A stretch of 40,927 bases of DNA from an uncultured beta proteobacterium (GTDB taxonomy: Bacteria > Pseudomonadota > Gammaproteobacteria > Burkholderiales > Burkholderiaceae_C), in contig CAIQOO010000193.1 of NCBI GenBank assembly GCA_903873485.1, positions 1-40,927 of the forward strand, written 5' to 3'. The stretch's first letter is position 1. Each line of letters starts with the position of its first letter. The notes under the pieces are model-generated. The model saw only the letters and a list, made by a program, of their open reading frames with translations. It was not told the origin of the DNA and ran no database searches. Below, piece by piece: positions 7,640 through 15,357 of the stretch. Position numbers and translations under genes: made by a program.

Positions 7640-9262
7640 ATGAATCTCACCGAGCAACTGCTGCATGCGCTGAAAAAACATGGCGCCCGGCAGATTTTTG
7701 GCATTCCGGGCGACTTCGCCCTGCCCTACTTCAGGATCATTGAAGAATCGAAAATCCTGCCGCTTTACACCCTGTCGCACGAACCCGGTGTCGGCTTCGC
7801 CGCCGACGCGTCGGCCCGCATCAACGCCGGATTGGGCGTGGCGGCCGTCACTTACGGGGCCGGCGCGCTGAACATGATCAATTCGGTGGCCGCCGCCTTT
7901 GCTGAAAAGTCGCCGCTGGTGGTGCTGTCTGGCGGGCCTGGCAAGGGGGAGTCTGGCTCGGGCCTGCTGCTGCACCATCAGGCCAAAACGCTCGATTCGC
8001 AGTTTCAGATTTTCAAGGAAATCACCTGCGACCAGGTGCGCCTGGATGACGCGGCGCGGGCACCAGCCGATATCGCCCGGGTGCTGGCCAGTTGCCAACG
8101 CCACTCCGAGCCGGTCTATATCGAGATTCCGCGTGACATGGTGGCGGTGCCTTGTGCCGAGGTGGTGGCACAAGCGCCGATGGCAGTCGATCAGGATGCG
8201 CTGAACGCCTGTGTTGATGAGATTCTGCAGCGCCTGGTCCAGGCCAGGTCACCGGTGCTGATGGCCGGTGTCGAGGTGCGCCGCTATCGGCTCGAAGCCA
8301 AGGTGGCCGCCCTGACGCGCCGTCTCGGCTTGCCGGTGGTGACCAGTTTCATGGGACGCGGCTTGCTGTCGGACCAGGACGCGCCGCTGCTCGGCACCTA
8401 TATGGGAGTGGCGGGTTTTCCTGAAATCACCCAACTGGTGGAAAGCTCGGACGGCCTGTTTTTGCTCGGCGAGATCATTTGCGACACCAACTTTGCCGTG
8501 TCAAAGACCAAAATTGACATGCGAAAAACCATTCAGGCGCTCAACAACCAGGTCAACATTGGCTACCACACATACGCTAATCTGCCGCTGGCCGCGCTGG
8601 TGGACCGCATGCTGGCGCGCAGCGGCAGCGTTGACAAACCCTTCAGCGTCACCCGCCAAGTGTTTGCGCGCCACTTGCCGGCGGATGCGGCCCGCATCAC
8701 CCCGACCGACATTGCCACCGCCGTCAACGACCTGATGGCCGAGCATGGCAAGCTGCCGATTGCCTCAGACATGGGCGACTGTCTGTTTACCGCGATGGAG
8801 ATCGAGCACACCGCGCTGGTCGCCCCTGGCTATTACGCGACCATGGGTTTTGGTGTGCCCGCCGGGCTGGGGCTGCAGGCGGCCACCGGCCACCGGGCGC
8901 TGATTCTGGTCGGCGACGGCGCCTTTCAGATGACCGGCTGGGAACTGGGCAATTGCCAGCGTTACGGCTGGGATCCAATCGTGCTGGTGTTCAACAACGC
9001 CAGTTGGGAAATGCTGCGCACCTTTCAGCCAGAATCGGGCTTCAACGACTTGGGCCACTGGGGCTTTGCCGAAATGGCGGCTGGCCTGGGCGGCGACGGT
9101 GTGCGCGTGGGCAGCCGCGCCGAACTCAAGGCGGCGCTGGATCAGGCAATGGCAACCCGTGGCAGGTTTCAACTGATTGACATCACGCTGGCGCGCGGTG
9201 TCTTGTCTGACACGCTGGCCCGCTTTGTCGCCGGGGTCAAGCGGCTCAACGCGCCAAAATAG
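7640..9262 (+). CDS. ThDP-dependent indolepyruvate/phenylpyruvate decarboxylase
   Basis: A 540-residue thiamine diphosphate enzyme of the pyruvate decarboxylase superfamily. The cofactor-activating glutamate is Glu48 in LSHEPGVGFAAD. The middle domain is TPP-enzyme-like (about residues 200-330). The ThDP/Mg motif is GDGAFQMTGWELGN...VLVFNN, starting near residue 425. By overall likeness it falls with the Azospirillum-type IpdC/phenylpyruvate decarboxylases rather than acetolactate synthases. It would convert an aromatic 2-oxo acid to the aldehyde (auxin or phenylacetate route, or Ehrlich-type catabolism). Substrate choice is inferred. serB follows 39 bases downstream on the same strand, but no pathway link is evident. 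Confidence 0.85.
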   Translation: MNLTEQLLHALKKHGARQIFGIPGDFALPYFRIIEESKILPLYTLSHEPGVGFAADASARINAGLGVAAVTYGAGALNMINSVAAAFAEKSPLVVLSGGPGKGESGSGLLLHHQAKTLDSQFQIFKEITCDQVRLDDAARAPADIARVLASCQRHSEPVYIEIPRDMVAVPCAEVVAQAPMAVDQDALNACVDEILQRLVQARSPVLMAGVEVRRYRLEAKVAALTRRLGLPVVTSFMGRGLLSDQDAPLLGTYMGVAGFPEITQLVESSDGLFLLGEIICDTNFAVSKTKIDMRKTIQALNNQVNIGYHTYANLPLAALVDRMLARSGSVDKPFSVTRQVFARHLPADAARITPTDIATAVNDLMAEHGKLPIASDMGDCLFTAMEIEHTALVAPGYYATMGFGVPAGLGLQAATGHRALILVGDGAFQMTGWELGNCQRYGWDPIVLVFNNASWEMLRTFQPESGFNDLGHWGFAEMAAGLGGDGVRVGSRAELKAALDQAMATRGRFQLIDITLARGVLSDTLARFVAGVKRLNAPK

Positions 9263-9301
9263 CCCGCGCCCAACCCACCCAATGACAGGAAAACAACGCT
9301 G

Positions 9302-10078
9302 ATGACCGACACCCCTGAAACGATTGATGCCACACCAGCCAGCCTGCCCAAAAACCGGATGCAGATGAGCGACACACCTGAAACCCCGGGTCTGGTGGTC
9401 AAGGACATCTGGCTGCCGCTTCACCTGAATGACTTCAAGCTGATCGCGTTTGACATGGACTCGACTCTGATCAACATCGAATGTGTTGACGAAATTGCCG
9501 ACGCGGCGGGCCGCAAGGCCGAGGTGGCCGCCATCACCGAAGCCGCCATGCAAGGTCAGATTGCCGACTACAAAGACAGCCTGCGCCAGCGGGTCGCCTT
9601 GCTCAAGGGGGTCAGCACCGCGCAACTGGACCAACTGCTGCGTGATCGGCTGCGGCTCAACCCGGGGGCTGCCGAGCTGGTGCTGGCGTGCCGGCGTGCC
9701 GGGCTGAAAGTGCTGCTGGTGTCGGGTGGTTTCACCTATTTCACCGACCCGGTGCGCGACCTGCTGGATATTGACTTCACCCGCTCCAATGTGCTTGAAG
9801 TGGTCGATGGTCAACTGACCGGCCGCATGCTCGACCAGCCCTGGGGCGATATTTGTGATGGTCAAGAAAAACGCAGGATGCTGCTGGAGACCTGCCAGCA
9901 ACTCGGCATCACGCCCCGGCAGGCGATTGCCGTAGGCGATGGTGCCAATGATTTGCCGATGATGCGGGTGGCCGGCCTGTCGGTGGCCTACCACGCCAAA
10001 CCGGTCGTGCGCGACTTCGCCCAGGTCTGCATCAACGCCGGCGGGCTGGACCGGCTGCTGGAACTGTTTGGCGGCTAA
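9302..10078 (+). CDS. serB: Phosphoserine phosphatase
   Basis: A 258-residue HAD-superfamily enzyme catalysing the last step of serine synthesis. Motif I is D51-M-D53-S-T with the nucleophile Asp51. Motif II is VSGGFTYF, and motif III/IV is GDGANDLPMM (near residues 214-223). The N-terminal 40 residues are shorter than the ACT-like domain of E. coli SerB, as in many betaproteobacterial homologues. A second in-frame ATG (codon 20) could also serve as the start; the first is kept because AGGA lies upstream. The C-terminus INAGGLDRLLELFG is typical. Confidence 0.93.
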   Translation: MTDTPETIDATPASLPKNRMQMSDTPETPGLVVKDIWLPLHLNDFKLIAFDMDSTLINIECVDEIADAAGRKAEVAAITEAAMQGQIADYKDSLRQRVALLKGVSTAQLDQLLRDRLRLNPGAAELVLACRRAGLKVLLVSGGFTYFTDPVRDLLDIDFTRSNVLEVVDGQLTGRMLDQPWGDICDGQEKRRMLLETCQQLGITPRQAIAVGDGANDLPMMRVAGLSVAYHAKPVVRDFAQVCINAGGLDRLLELFGG

Positions 10079-10092
10079 TGGGTGGCTAATGG

Positions 10093-10171
10093 GTTGCCAA
10101 ATTCTCCCGTTCGCCCTGAACTTGGCCCGAACGGACATCACCCTAATCCAGTGCCATTGCGGCCAGGCGAC
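10093..10171 (-). repeat. Collapsed copy of the REP-like palindromic element
   Basis: The segment starts with ttgccaaattctcccgttcg, exactly as in the element at 22582-22730, and ends with cagtgccattg. In between, only the outer parts of the hairpin arms remain (cgttcgccctga...cccgaacgg). The inner stem and loop are missing, which looks like a deletion of the centre of the palindrome. It lies just after serB. Confidence 0.7.
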
Positions 10172-10179
10172 CGGTTTCT

Positions 10180-10250
10180 TATTCTGTATCCGGCATATCC
10201 TAATCACAATTATGTTGTTTGAAATATAAGCCATCTATCGTACAGTCTGC
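10180..10250 (+). promoter_or_regulatory. AT-rich region upstream of the sulfur assimilation cluster
   Basis: This is an unusually AT-rich stretch for the window (for example attatgttgtttgaaatataa) directly before the TauE gene. It is the likely place for the promoter and a CysB site of the cys cluster. A TTGAAA/TACAGT pair with 16-base spacing exists but would leave almost no leader, so the exact promoter is not assigned. Confidence 0.3.
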
Positions 10251-10254
10251 CCCC

Positions 10255-11046
10255 ATGCATGACATCGCTTTTATCGTCGCCGGTTTTTTTGTGGGCATCG
10301 TAGTCGGCTTGACCGGCGTCGGCGGTGGCTCGCTGATGACCCCGATCCTGATCTTCTTCTTTGGCGTCAAGCCCTACATGGCAGTCGGCACCGATTTGCT
10401 GTTTGCCGCGTTCACCAAGCTCGGCGGCACCGTCAAGATGGCGCGCTCGGGTCAGGTGGAATGGCGCGTCGTGGCGCATTTGTCGGCCGGCAGCATTCCG
10501 GCCGCACTGGCCACCCTGTGGCTGCTGAAAACGCTTGGCCCGGCCGATGCGGCAGTGCAGCGCCTGATGACTTCCACCCTGGGCGTAGCCCTGCTGCTGA
10601 CCGCAGCGGCCACCCTGTACAAGGCGCTGCGCGGCAAGACCGCCCCCCAGCGCATCACCGCCGGGCAAGAAAAACTGGCCACCACCGCACGCCACTGGAG
10701 CCTGCCGCTGCTGTTTGGCGCGCTGATTGGCACACTGGTGTCGCTCACCTCGGTCGGTGCCGGTGCCATTGGCGTAACGGTGCTGATGCTGCTGTACCCG
10801 CTGCTGCCGCTGCCGCGCATTGTCGCCGCCGACATTGCCTACGCGGTGCCGCTGACGCTGGTGGCGGGTGCCGGCCATGCCTCGCTCGGTTCGGTGGACT
10901 GGCCGATGCTGGGCCTGTTGCTGGCCGGCTCGCTGCCCGGCATCTGGCTTGGCTCGCACTTCATGTCGCGGGTGCCCGAGCGGCTGATCCGCTCGCTGCT
11001 GTCGGTGTTGCTGGCGTATGCCGGAACCAAATTGATCATCCTTTAA
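10255..11046 (+). CDS. TauE/SafE family sulfite exporter
   Basis: A 263-residue membrane protein with about eight hydrophobic segments in two repeats. Each repeat begins with a glycine-rich loop: VGLTGVGGGSLMTP near the N-terminus and VSLTSVGAGAIGVT in the second half. TauE/SafE proteins carry small organic or inorganic sulfur anions such as sulfite or sulfoacetate. Position directly before cysI suggests sulfite or sulfate-related traffic (export of excess sulfite, or a permease substitute); this is inferred. The start at 10255 (MHDIAFIVAGFF) gives the usual N-terminus; an in-frame upstream codon at 10219 lacks support. The gap to cysI is 116 bases. Confidence 0.82.
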   Translation: MHDIAFIVAGFFVGIVVGLTGVGGGSLMTPILIFFFGVKPYMAVGTDLLFAAFTKLGGTVKMARSGQVEWRVVAHLSAGSIPAALATLWLLKTLGPADAAVQRLMTSTLGVALLLTAAATLYKALRGKTAPQRITAGQEKLATTARHWSLPLLFGALIGTLVSLTSVGAGAIGVTVLMLLYPLLPLPRIVAADIAYAVPLTLVAGAGHASLGSVDWPMLGLLLAGSLPGIWLGSHFMSRVPERLIRSLLSVLLAYAGTKLIIL

Positions 11047-11162
11047 CCGGCCCGACAATAGACCCATGCACTGATTCACCCGCCCCATCCGCGTCATGGC
11101 CGCCCGCGCCGCCATCCCGCTGCTCAACACCGCAACCCCTTTGCCTTGCTTTGCATTGACCC

Positions 11163-12980
11163 ATGTACCAATACACCGACTTTGACCGCCAATTCATCCG
11201 GGCGCGCGCCGCCCAGTACCGCGACCAGCTTGTGCGCAACCTCAAGGGTGAGTTGGGCGATGATGAATTTCGCCCACTGCGCCTGCAAAACGGCTGGTAT
11301 GTGCAGCGCTATGCGCCGATGCTGCGGGTCGCCGTGCCCTATGGCGAGTTGGCCAGCCGGCAATTGCGCGCGCTGGCCAGAATCGCCCGCGAATTTGACC
11401 AGCCCAGCAAACAGGTTTACGACACGGCGCTGGCAAAACAGTCCGCCATGGGCACATTGCACCTGCCCACCGGCTACGGCCACTTCACCACCCGCCAGAA
11501 TGTCCAGTTCAACTGGATTCCCTTGAGCCAAAGCGCCGACGTGATGGATTTGCTCGCCAGCGTCGATATGCACGGCATCCAGACCAGCGGCAATTGCATT
11601 CGCAACATCACCAGCGATGCGCTGGCCGGCATTGCCCCCGATGAGCTGGTTGACCCGCGCCCGTATTGCGAAATCATGCGTCAGTGGAGCACGCTGCACC
11701 CCGAATTTGCCTACCTGCCGCGCAAGTTCAAGATAGCAGTATCGGGTGCGCTCGAAGACCGGGCCGCCACCGCCTGGCATGACATCGGCCTGCACCTGCA
11801 CCACAACGCCGCTGGCGAAATTGGCTTCAAGGTGCAAGTTGGCGGCGGCATGGGCCGCACCCCGCTGATTGCCCGAACCCTCTGCGAATTTTTGCCCTGG
11901 CAGCAGATCCTCAATTACCTTGAAGCCGTGGTGCGGGTCTATAACCGCTGGGGTCGGCGCGACAACCTGTACAAGGCCCGCATCAAAATCCTGGTCAAGG
12001 CCGAAGGCCAGCGCTTTACCGACGAGGTGGAAGCCGAGTACCAGGAGATCCTCGACCACGATGGCGGACCACACACCATCCCGCAGGCCGAATTCGACCG
12101 GGTTTGTGCATCATTTAAGCCTCCAGCCCTTATGGATACTGCGCAGTCAGCTATTAATAATATAGCTGTCGAGTTATCGGCCAAAGACCAGGCCGAATAC
12201 CAGCGCTGGCACAAGCAAAACGTCAGGGCGCACAAGAACCCGGCGCTGCGCGCCGTTACCCTGTCGTTCAAGCGACTGGGCTATGCGCCCGGCGATGCCT
12301 CAGCCGAGCAGCTTGATGGTGCCGCCGACCTGGCGATGCGCTTCAGCGCCGGCGAGGTGCGCGTCACCCACCAGCAAAACCTGTTGCTGCCCTGGGTGCC
12401 AGCCAACTTGTTGCCAGCCCTGTGGCAGGCGGCCCACCAGCTCGGCTTTGCCCGTGCCAACATTAGCCTGTTGACCGACATGATCGCCTGCCCCGGCGGC
12501 GACTTTTGCGCGCTGGCCAATGCCCGTTCCATTCCCGTAGCCGAGTCCATCACCCAGCGTTACCAGGACATGGACGAGCTGTTTGACTTGGGTCAGATCG
12601 ACCTGCATATCAGCGGCTGCATCAACTCCTGCGGCCACCACCACAGCGGCCATATCGGCATTCTGGGTGTCGATAAGGATGGCCGCGAGTGGTATCAGGT
12701 GTCGCTGGGCGGTGCTGATGGCTCGACCCTGTCGGGCGCGGCCACACCGGGCAAGGTGATTGGCCCGTCGTTTGCGGCCTCCGAAGTGGCCGACGTGATC
12801 GAAGCCCTGCTCGACACCTACCGCCAGCAGCGACAGGCTGGCGAGACCTTTATCGCCAGCGTGCGTCGCCTCGGACTCGACCCGTTTCGCACAGCTGCCA
12901 ACCTGGTGCGCCACGAAACCGGCGATGCGGGCAAGGTCGTGCATGTGCATCTGGCCACGGTCGATGCGCTGACAGACTGA
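11163..12980 (+). CDS. cysI: Assimilatory sulfite reductase, hemoprotein (CysI type)
   Basis: A 605-residue siroheme and [4Fe-4S] enzyme reducing sulfite to sulfide with six electrons. It has two ferredoxin-like half domains and two siroheme-binding halves. The cluster cysteines are C443 and C449 in CPGGDFC and C486 and C490 in GCINSCGHHH. No CysJ flavoprotein gene is present, so electrons probably come from ferredoxin; fdxA and a ferredoxin reductase lie 4 kb downstream. Residues about 315-336 are encoded by a copy of the interspersed repeat that stays in frame. This falls between the two halves, where a length change may be tolerated. A REP-like element separates it from the DUF934 gene. 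Confidence 0.92.
   Translation: MYQYTDFDRQFIRARAAQYRDQLVRNLKGELGDDEFRPLRLQNGWYVQRYAPMLRVAVPYGELASRQLRALARIAREFDQPSKQVYDTALAKQSAMGTLHLPTGYGHFTTRQNVQFNWIPLSQSADVMDLLASVDMHGIQTSGNCIRNITSDALAGIAPDELVDPRPYCEIMRQWSTLHPEFAYLPRKFKIAVSGALEDRAATAWHDIGLHLHHNAAGEIGFKVQVGGGMGRTPLIARTLCEFLPWQQILNYLEAVVRVYNRWGRRDNLYKARIKILVKAEGQRFTDEVEAEYQEILDHDGGPHTIPQAEFDRVCASFKPPALMDTAQSAINNIAVELSAKDQAEYQRWHKQNVRAHKNPALRAVTLSFKRLGYAPGDASAEQLDGAADLAMRFSAGEVRVTHQQNLLLPWVPANLLPALWQAAHQLGFARANISLLTDMIACPGGDFCALANARSIPVAESITQRYQDMDELFDLGQIDLHISGCINSCGHHHSGHIGILGVDKDGREWYQVSLGGADGSTLSGAATPGKVIGPSFAASEVADVIEALLDTYRQQRQAGETFIASVRRLGLDPFRTAANLVRHETGDAGKVVHVHLATVDALTD
12103..12172 (+). repeat. Interspersed repeat copy D, inside the cysI coding sequence
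   Basis: The words tgtgcatcat, cctccagcccttatg and cagtcagctattaataa follow the repeat consensus in the forward orientation. The insertion keeps the frame and encodes roughly CASFKPPALMDTAQSAINN. Confidence 0.75.
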
Positions 12981-13045
12981 CTTTCATGGTGGCCCAGCCA
13001 CTGCGAATGATGAAACTGCGCAATGGCAAATTGAATTTGAAATAC

Positions 13046-13192
13046 CAAACTGACCCCAATGGCACTGACTTAAGATGGTTTCCGTTCGGGCTGAGCTTGT
13101 CGAAGCCTTCATTGCCCTTCGACAGGCTCAGGGCGAACGGGCCAATTTGGCAAGCAATTGCGCGTAAGTCAGTGCCATTGCAAACTGACCCC
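13046..13192 (+). repeat. REP-like nested palindrome between cysI and the DUF934 gene
   Basis: Outer 16-base inverted repeats are exact (caatggcactgactta at 13057-13072 and its complement at 13165-13180). Inside, 24-base arms at 13082-13105 and about 13116-13139 (ccgttcgggctgagcttgtc and its near-perfect complement) form a strong hairpin. The 12-base word caaactgacccc flanks the whole element as a direct repeat (13046-13057 and 13181-13192). It lies in the 222-base gap between two genes of the cys cluster. Confidence 0.85.
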
Positions 13193-13202
13193 TTTTCGCA
13201 CG

Positions 13203-13616
13203 ATGCAAAATACAATTAAATTAATAGCTGCCAGCGCATGCCCCACGGGGGCTACAGGCCAAAATGTCATTGAACTGGCGAATGATGCCGACCCGCGCGG
13301 GCTAAACCTCGGCGGGGTTGTGCGGATCGACCTGAAGTTCCCCAAGTTCACTGATGGACGCGCTTACAGCCAGGCCTTTTTGCTGCGCCGCCGGCTCGGC
13401 TTCCAGGGCGAACTGCGCGCCACCGGCGATGTGCTGGCCGACCAGTTGCAGCAAATGCAGCGCAGCGGCTTTGACAGCGCGGTGCTGCGCGCTGACCAGG
13501 ACCTGGCCGTAGCCAGGCGCCAACTGGCTTACTTTGACAGTTTTTACCAGGGCGATGCGGTCACCAGCGAACCGCTTTTTGCCAAACCTGACACCCTGAC
13601 GGGAGCCACCCCATGA
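13203..13616 (+). CDS. DUF934 family protein of the cys cluster
   Basis: A 137-residue protein found next to cysI and cysH in many proteobacteria; its exact function is not established and it is thought to serve sulfite reduction. Recognisable parts are LANDADPRGLNL, VVRIDLKFPKFTDGRAYSQA and LLRRRLGFQGELRATGDV, then MQRSGFDSAVLRADQDLA. The start ATG at 13203 gives the family N-terminus MQNTIKLIAAS; upstream in-frame codons lie in the REP element. Residues about 4-20 coincide with a reversed copy of the interspersed repeat, so the N-terminus is repeat-derived. Its stop overlaps the cysH start (ATGA). Confidence 0.88.
   Translation: MQNTIKLIAASACPTGATGQNVIELANDADPRGLNLGGVVRIDLKFPKFTDGRAYSQAFLLRRRLGFQGELRATGDVLADQLQQMQRSGFDSAVLRADQDLAVARRQLAYFDSFYQGDAVTSEPLFAKPDTLTGATP
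13214..13262 (-). repeat. Interspersed repeat copy F (reverse), in the DUF934 N-terminus
   Basis: Reading the minus strand gives ggcctgtagcccc..., then tgcgctggcagctattaa, matching the repeat core. It encodes the variable part of the DUF934 N-terminus. Confidence 0.65.
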
Positions 13617-14389
13617 GCGCTATTGATCAAAACGCCCGCGCCTCTGGCAGCTTTGCCGCCAAGCTGCTCGAAACCACCGCCCTGCTGCAACAGGCCGCTG
13701 GCGATTACGCCGCAGTCATCTCGCCGACCAGCCCGGCACGCATCACCCTGGCTTGCAGCCTGGGTGCCGAAGACATGGTGCTGGCCCATCTGATCAACCA
13801 GTTGCAGCTTGACATCGGCATCTTTGTGCTTGACACCGGCCAGTTGCATCCCGAGACACTGGCGCTGCTGGCGCGGCTGAAAGCCAGCTCGCGCGCACCG
13901 GTCGAGGTGTTTGCCCCGGTTCAGCAGTCCGTCGTGCAGTTTGTCGCCCAAGAGGGCCAGAATGCCATGTACAAAAGCATCGCCCTGCGCAAACAATGCT
14001 GCGACATCCGCAAGATGGAACCCTTGAGCCGCGCGCTGGCCGGCAAGGCCGCCTGGATTACCGGGCTGCGCCGTGAACAATCTGGCGCGCGCGCCGAGGT
14101 GCCGCTGGTTGATGCCACCGATGCCAACTGTGTCAAGCTCAACCCGTTGGCCAACTGGACTTGGGGCGATGTCTGGCACTTCATCGCCATCGCTCAGGTT
14201 GACTACAACCCGCTGCACGACCAGTTTTACCCCAGCATCGGCTGCGCGCCCTGCACCCGCGCCATCAGCCAAGGCGAAGACTTTCGCGCCGGTCGCTGGT
14301 GGTGGGAAGACGAGGCGGCCAAAGAATGTGGCCTGCATGTCCAGCCCAGCCAGCGCGCGCCCGACAATCAGCCGGCGCAAACCCCTTGA
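13613..14389 (+). CDS. cysH: Adenylyl-sulfate (APS) reductase, [4Fe-4S] type
   Basis: A 258-residue enzyme reducing activated sulfate to sulfite with thioredoxin. The cysteine pairs that bind the iron-sulfur cluster are present: C129-C130 in RKQCCDIRK and C211/C214 in GCAPCTRA. This points to APS rather than PAPS as substrate, and agrees with the lack of a cysC (APS kinase) gene in the cluster. The catalytic cysteine is C239 in ECGLH. The P-loop-like LACSLGAEDMV and the substrate-binding GLRREQSGAR are also seen. The start overlaps the DUF934 stop. Confidence 0.93.
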   Translation: MSAIDQNARASGSFAAKLLETTALLQQAAGDYAAVISPTSPARITLACSLGAEDMVLAHLINQLQLDIGIFVLDTGQLHPETLALLARLKASSRAPVEVFAPVQQSVVQFVAQEGQNAMYKSIALRKQCCDIRKMEPLSRALAGKAAWITGLRREQSGARAEVPLVDATDANCVKLNPLANWTWGDVWHFIAIAQVDYNPLHDQFYPSIGCAPCTRAISQGEDFRAGRWWWEDEAAKECGLHVQPSQRAPDNQPAQTP

Positions 14390-14421
14390 ACCCCCGCACC
14401 CCACCCAAACCATTGCCAGCC

Positions 14422-15357
14422 ATGAGCCAACACCACCGCCCTGACCACCTGAGCCGCGCCCATCTGGATGCGCTCGAAGAAGAAACCATCTTTATCCTGC
14501 GCGAAGTGGCCGCCGCCTTTGAGCGCCCGACCCTGCTGTTTTCGGGCGGCAAGGATTCATTGGTGATGCTCAAATGCGCCGAAAAAGCCTTTGGCACGCC
14601 GGCTGTCGGCGGCAAAATTCCTTATCCGCTGCTGATGATCGACACCGGCCACAACTTTCCTGAAGTCACCGATTTTCGCGACTTCAGGGCCAAAGAACTT
14701 GGCGCCGAGCTGATCGTGCGGCGTGTCGAAGACTCGATGGCGCGCGGCACGGTGCGGCTGGCCCACCCAGGTGAGTCGCGCAATGTGCACCAGTCGGTCA
14801 CGCTGCTGGAAGCCATCGACGAGTTCCGCTTTGACGCGCTGATTGGCGGCGCCCGCCGTGACGAGGAAAAAGCCCGTGCCAAGGAGCGCATCTTCAGCCA
14901 CCGCGACAGCTTTGGCCAGTGGCAGCCGAAAGACCAGCGGCCCGAGTTGTGGACACTGTTCAACACCAAGCTGCATCCGGGCGAGCACTTTCGGGTGTTT
15001 CCGATCAGCAACTGGACCGAGCTCGATGTCTGGCAATACATTGCCCGCGAACAAATCGCCCTGCCCGCGCTGTATTACAGCCACCAGCGTGCAGTGGTCG
15101 AGCGCCGTGGCCTGCTGGTGCCGGTGACCGAACTGACCCCGGCCAAAGAAGGTGAAACGGTGGAACTGCGCGATGTGCGGTTTCGCACCGTCGGCGACAT
15201 CACCTGCACCTGCCCGGTCGAAAGCCTGGCCACCACACCCGATCAAATCGTGCTGGAAACGCTGGCCGCCGATATCAGCGAACGCGGCGCCACCCGCATG
15301 GACGACAAAACCTCAGAGGCTTCGATGGAGAAGCGCAAGAAAGACGGATATTTCTGA
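14422..15357 (+). CDS. cysD: Sulfate adenylyltransferase subunit 2
   Basis: A 311-residue small subunit of ATP sulfurylase, which makes APS from sulfate and ATP. It is an ATP pyrophosphatase with the PP-loop FSGGKDSLVMLKCAEKAF. Conserved segments GARRDEEKARAKERIFSHRD and FPISNWTELDVWQYI are present, and the C-terminus MEKRKKDGYF is the usual one. The start at 14422 (MSQHHRPDHLSRAHLDALE) was chosen over an upstream in-frame codon that overlaps the cysH end. The stop overlaps the cysN start (TGATG). Confidence 0.95.
   Translation: MSQHHRPDHLSRAHLDALEEETIFILREVAAAFERPTLLFSGGKDSLVMLKCAEKAFGTPAVGGKIPYPLLMIDTGHNFPEVTDFRDFRAKELGAELIVRRVEDSMARGTVRLAHPGESRNVHQSVTLLEAIDEFRFDALIGGARRDEEKARAKERIFSHRDSFGQWQPKDQRPELWTLFNTKLHPGEHFRVFPISNWTELDVWQYIAREQIALPALYYSHQRAVVERRGLLVPVTELTPAKEGETVELRDVRFRTVGDITCTCPVESLATTPDQIVLETLAADISERGATRMDDKTSEASMEKRKKDGYF

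Noticed and set aside
8765-10234. Open frame of 489 codons on the minus strand
   Set aside because: It is antisense to the decarboxylase and serB genes and its translation is rich in His/Gln/Arg without any known domain.
10219-10254. TTGAAA/TACAGT pair as promoter of the TauE gene
   Set aside because: Spacing is acceptable, but the transcript would begin about two bases before the start codon. There is no independent sign of a leaderless mRNA, so only the AT-rich region was recorded.
13046-13192. Rho-independent terminator after cysI
   Set aside because: The hairpin is large but no T-tract follows. The recurrence of the same structure at 22.6 kb shows that it is a repeat element rather than a simple terminator.
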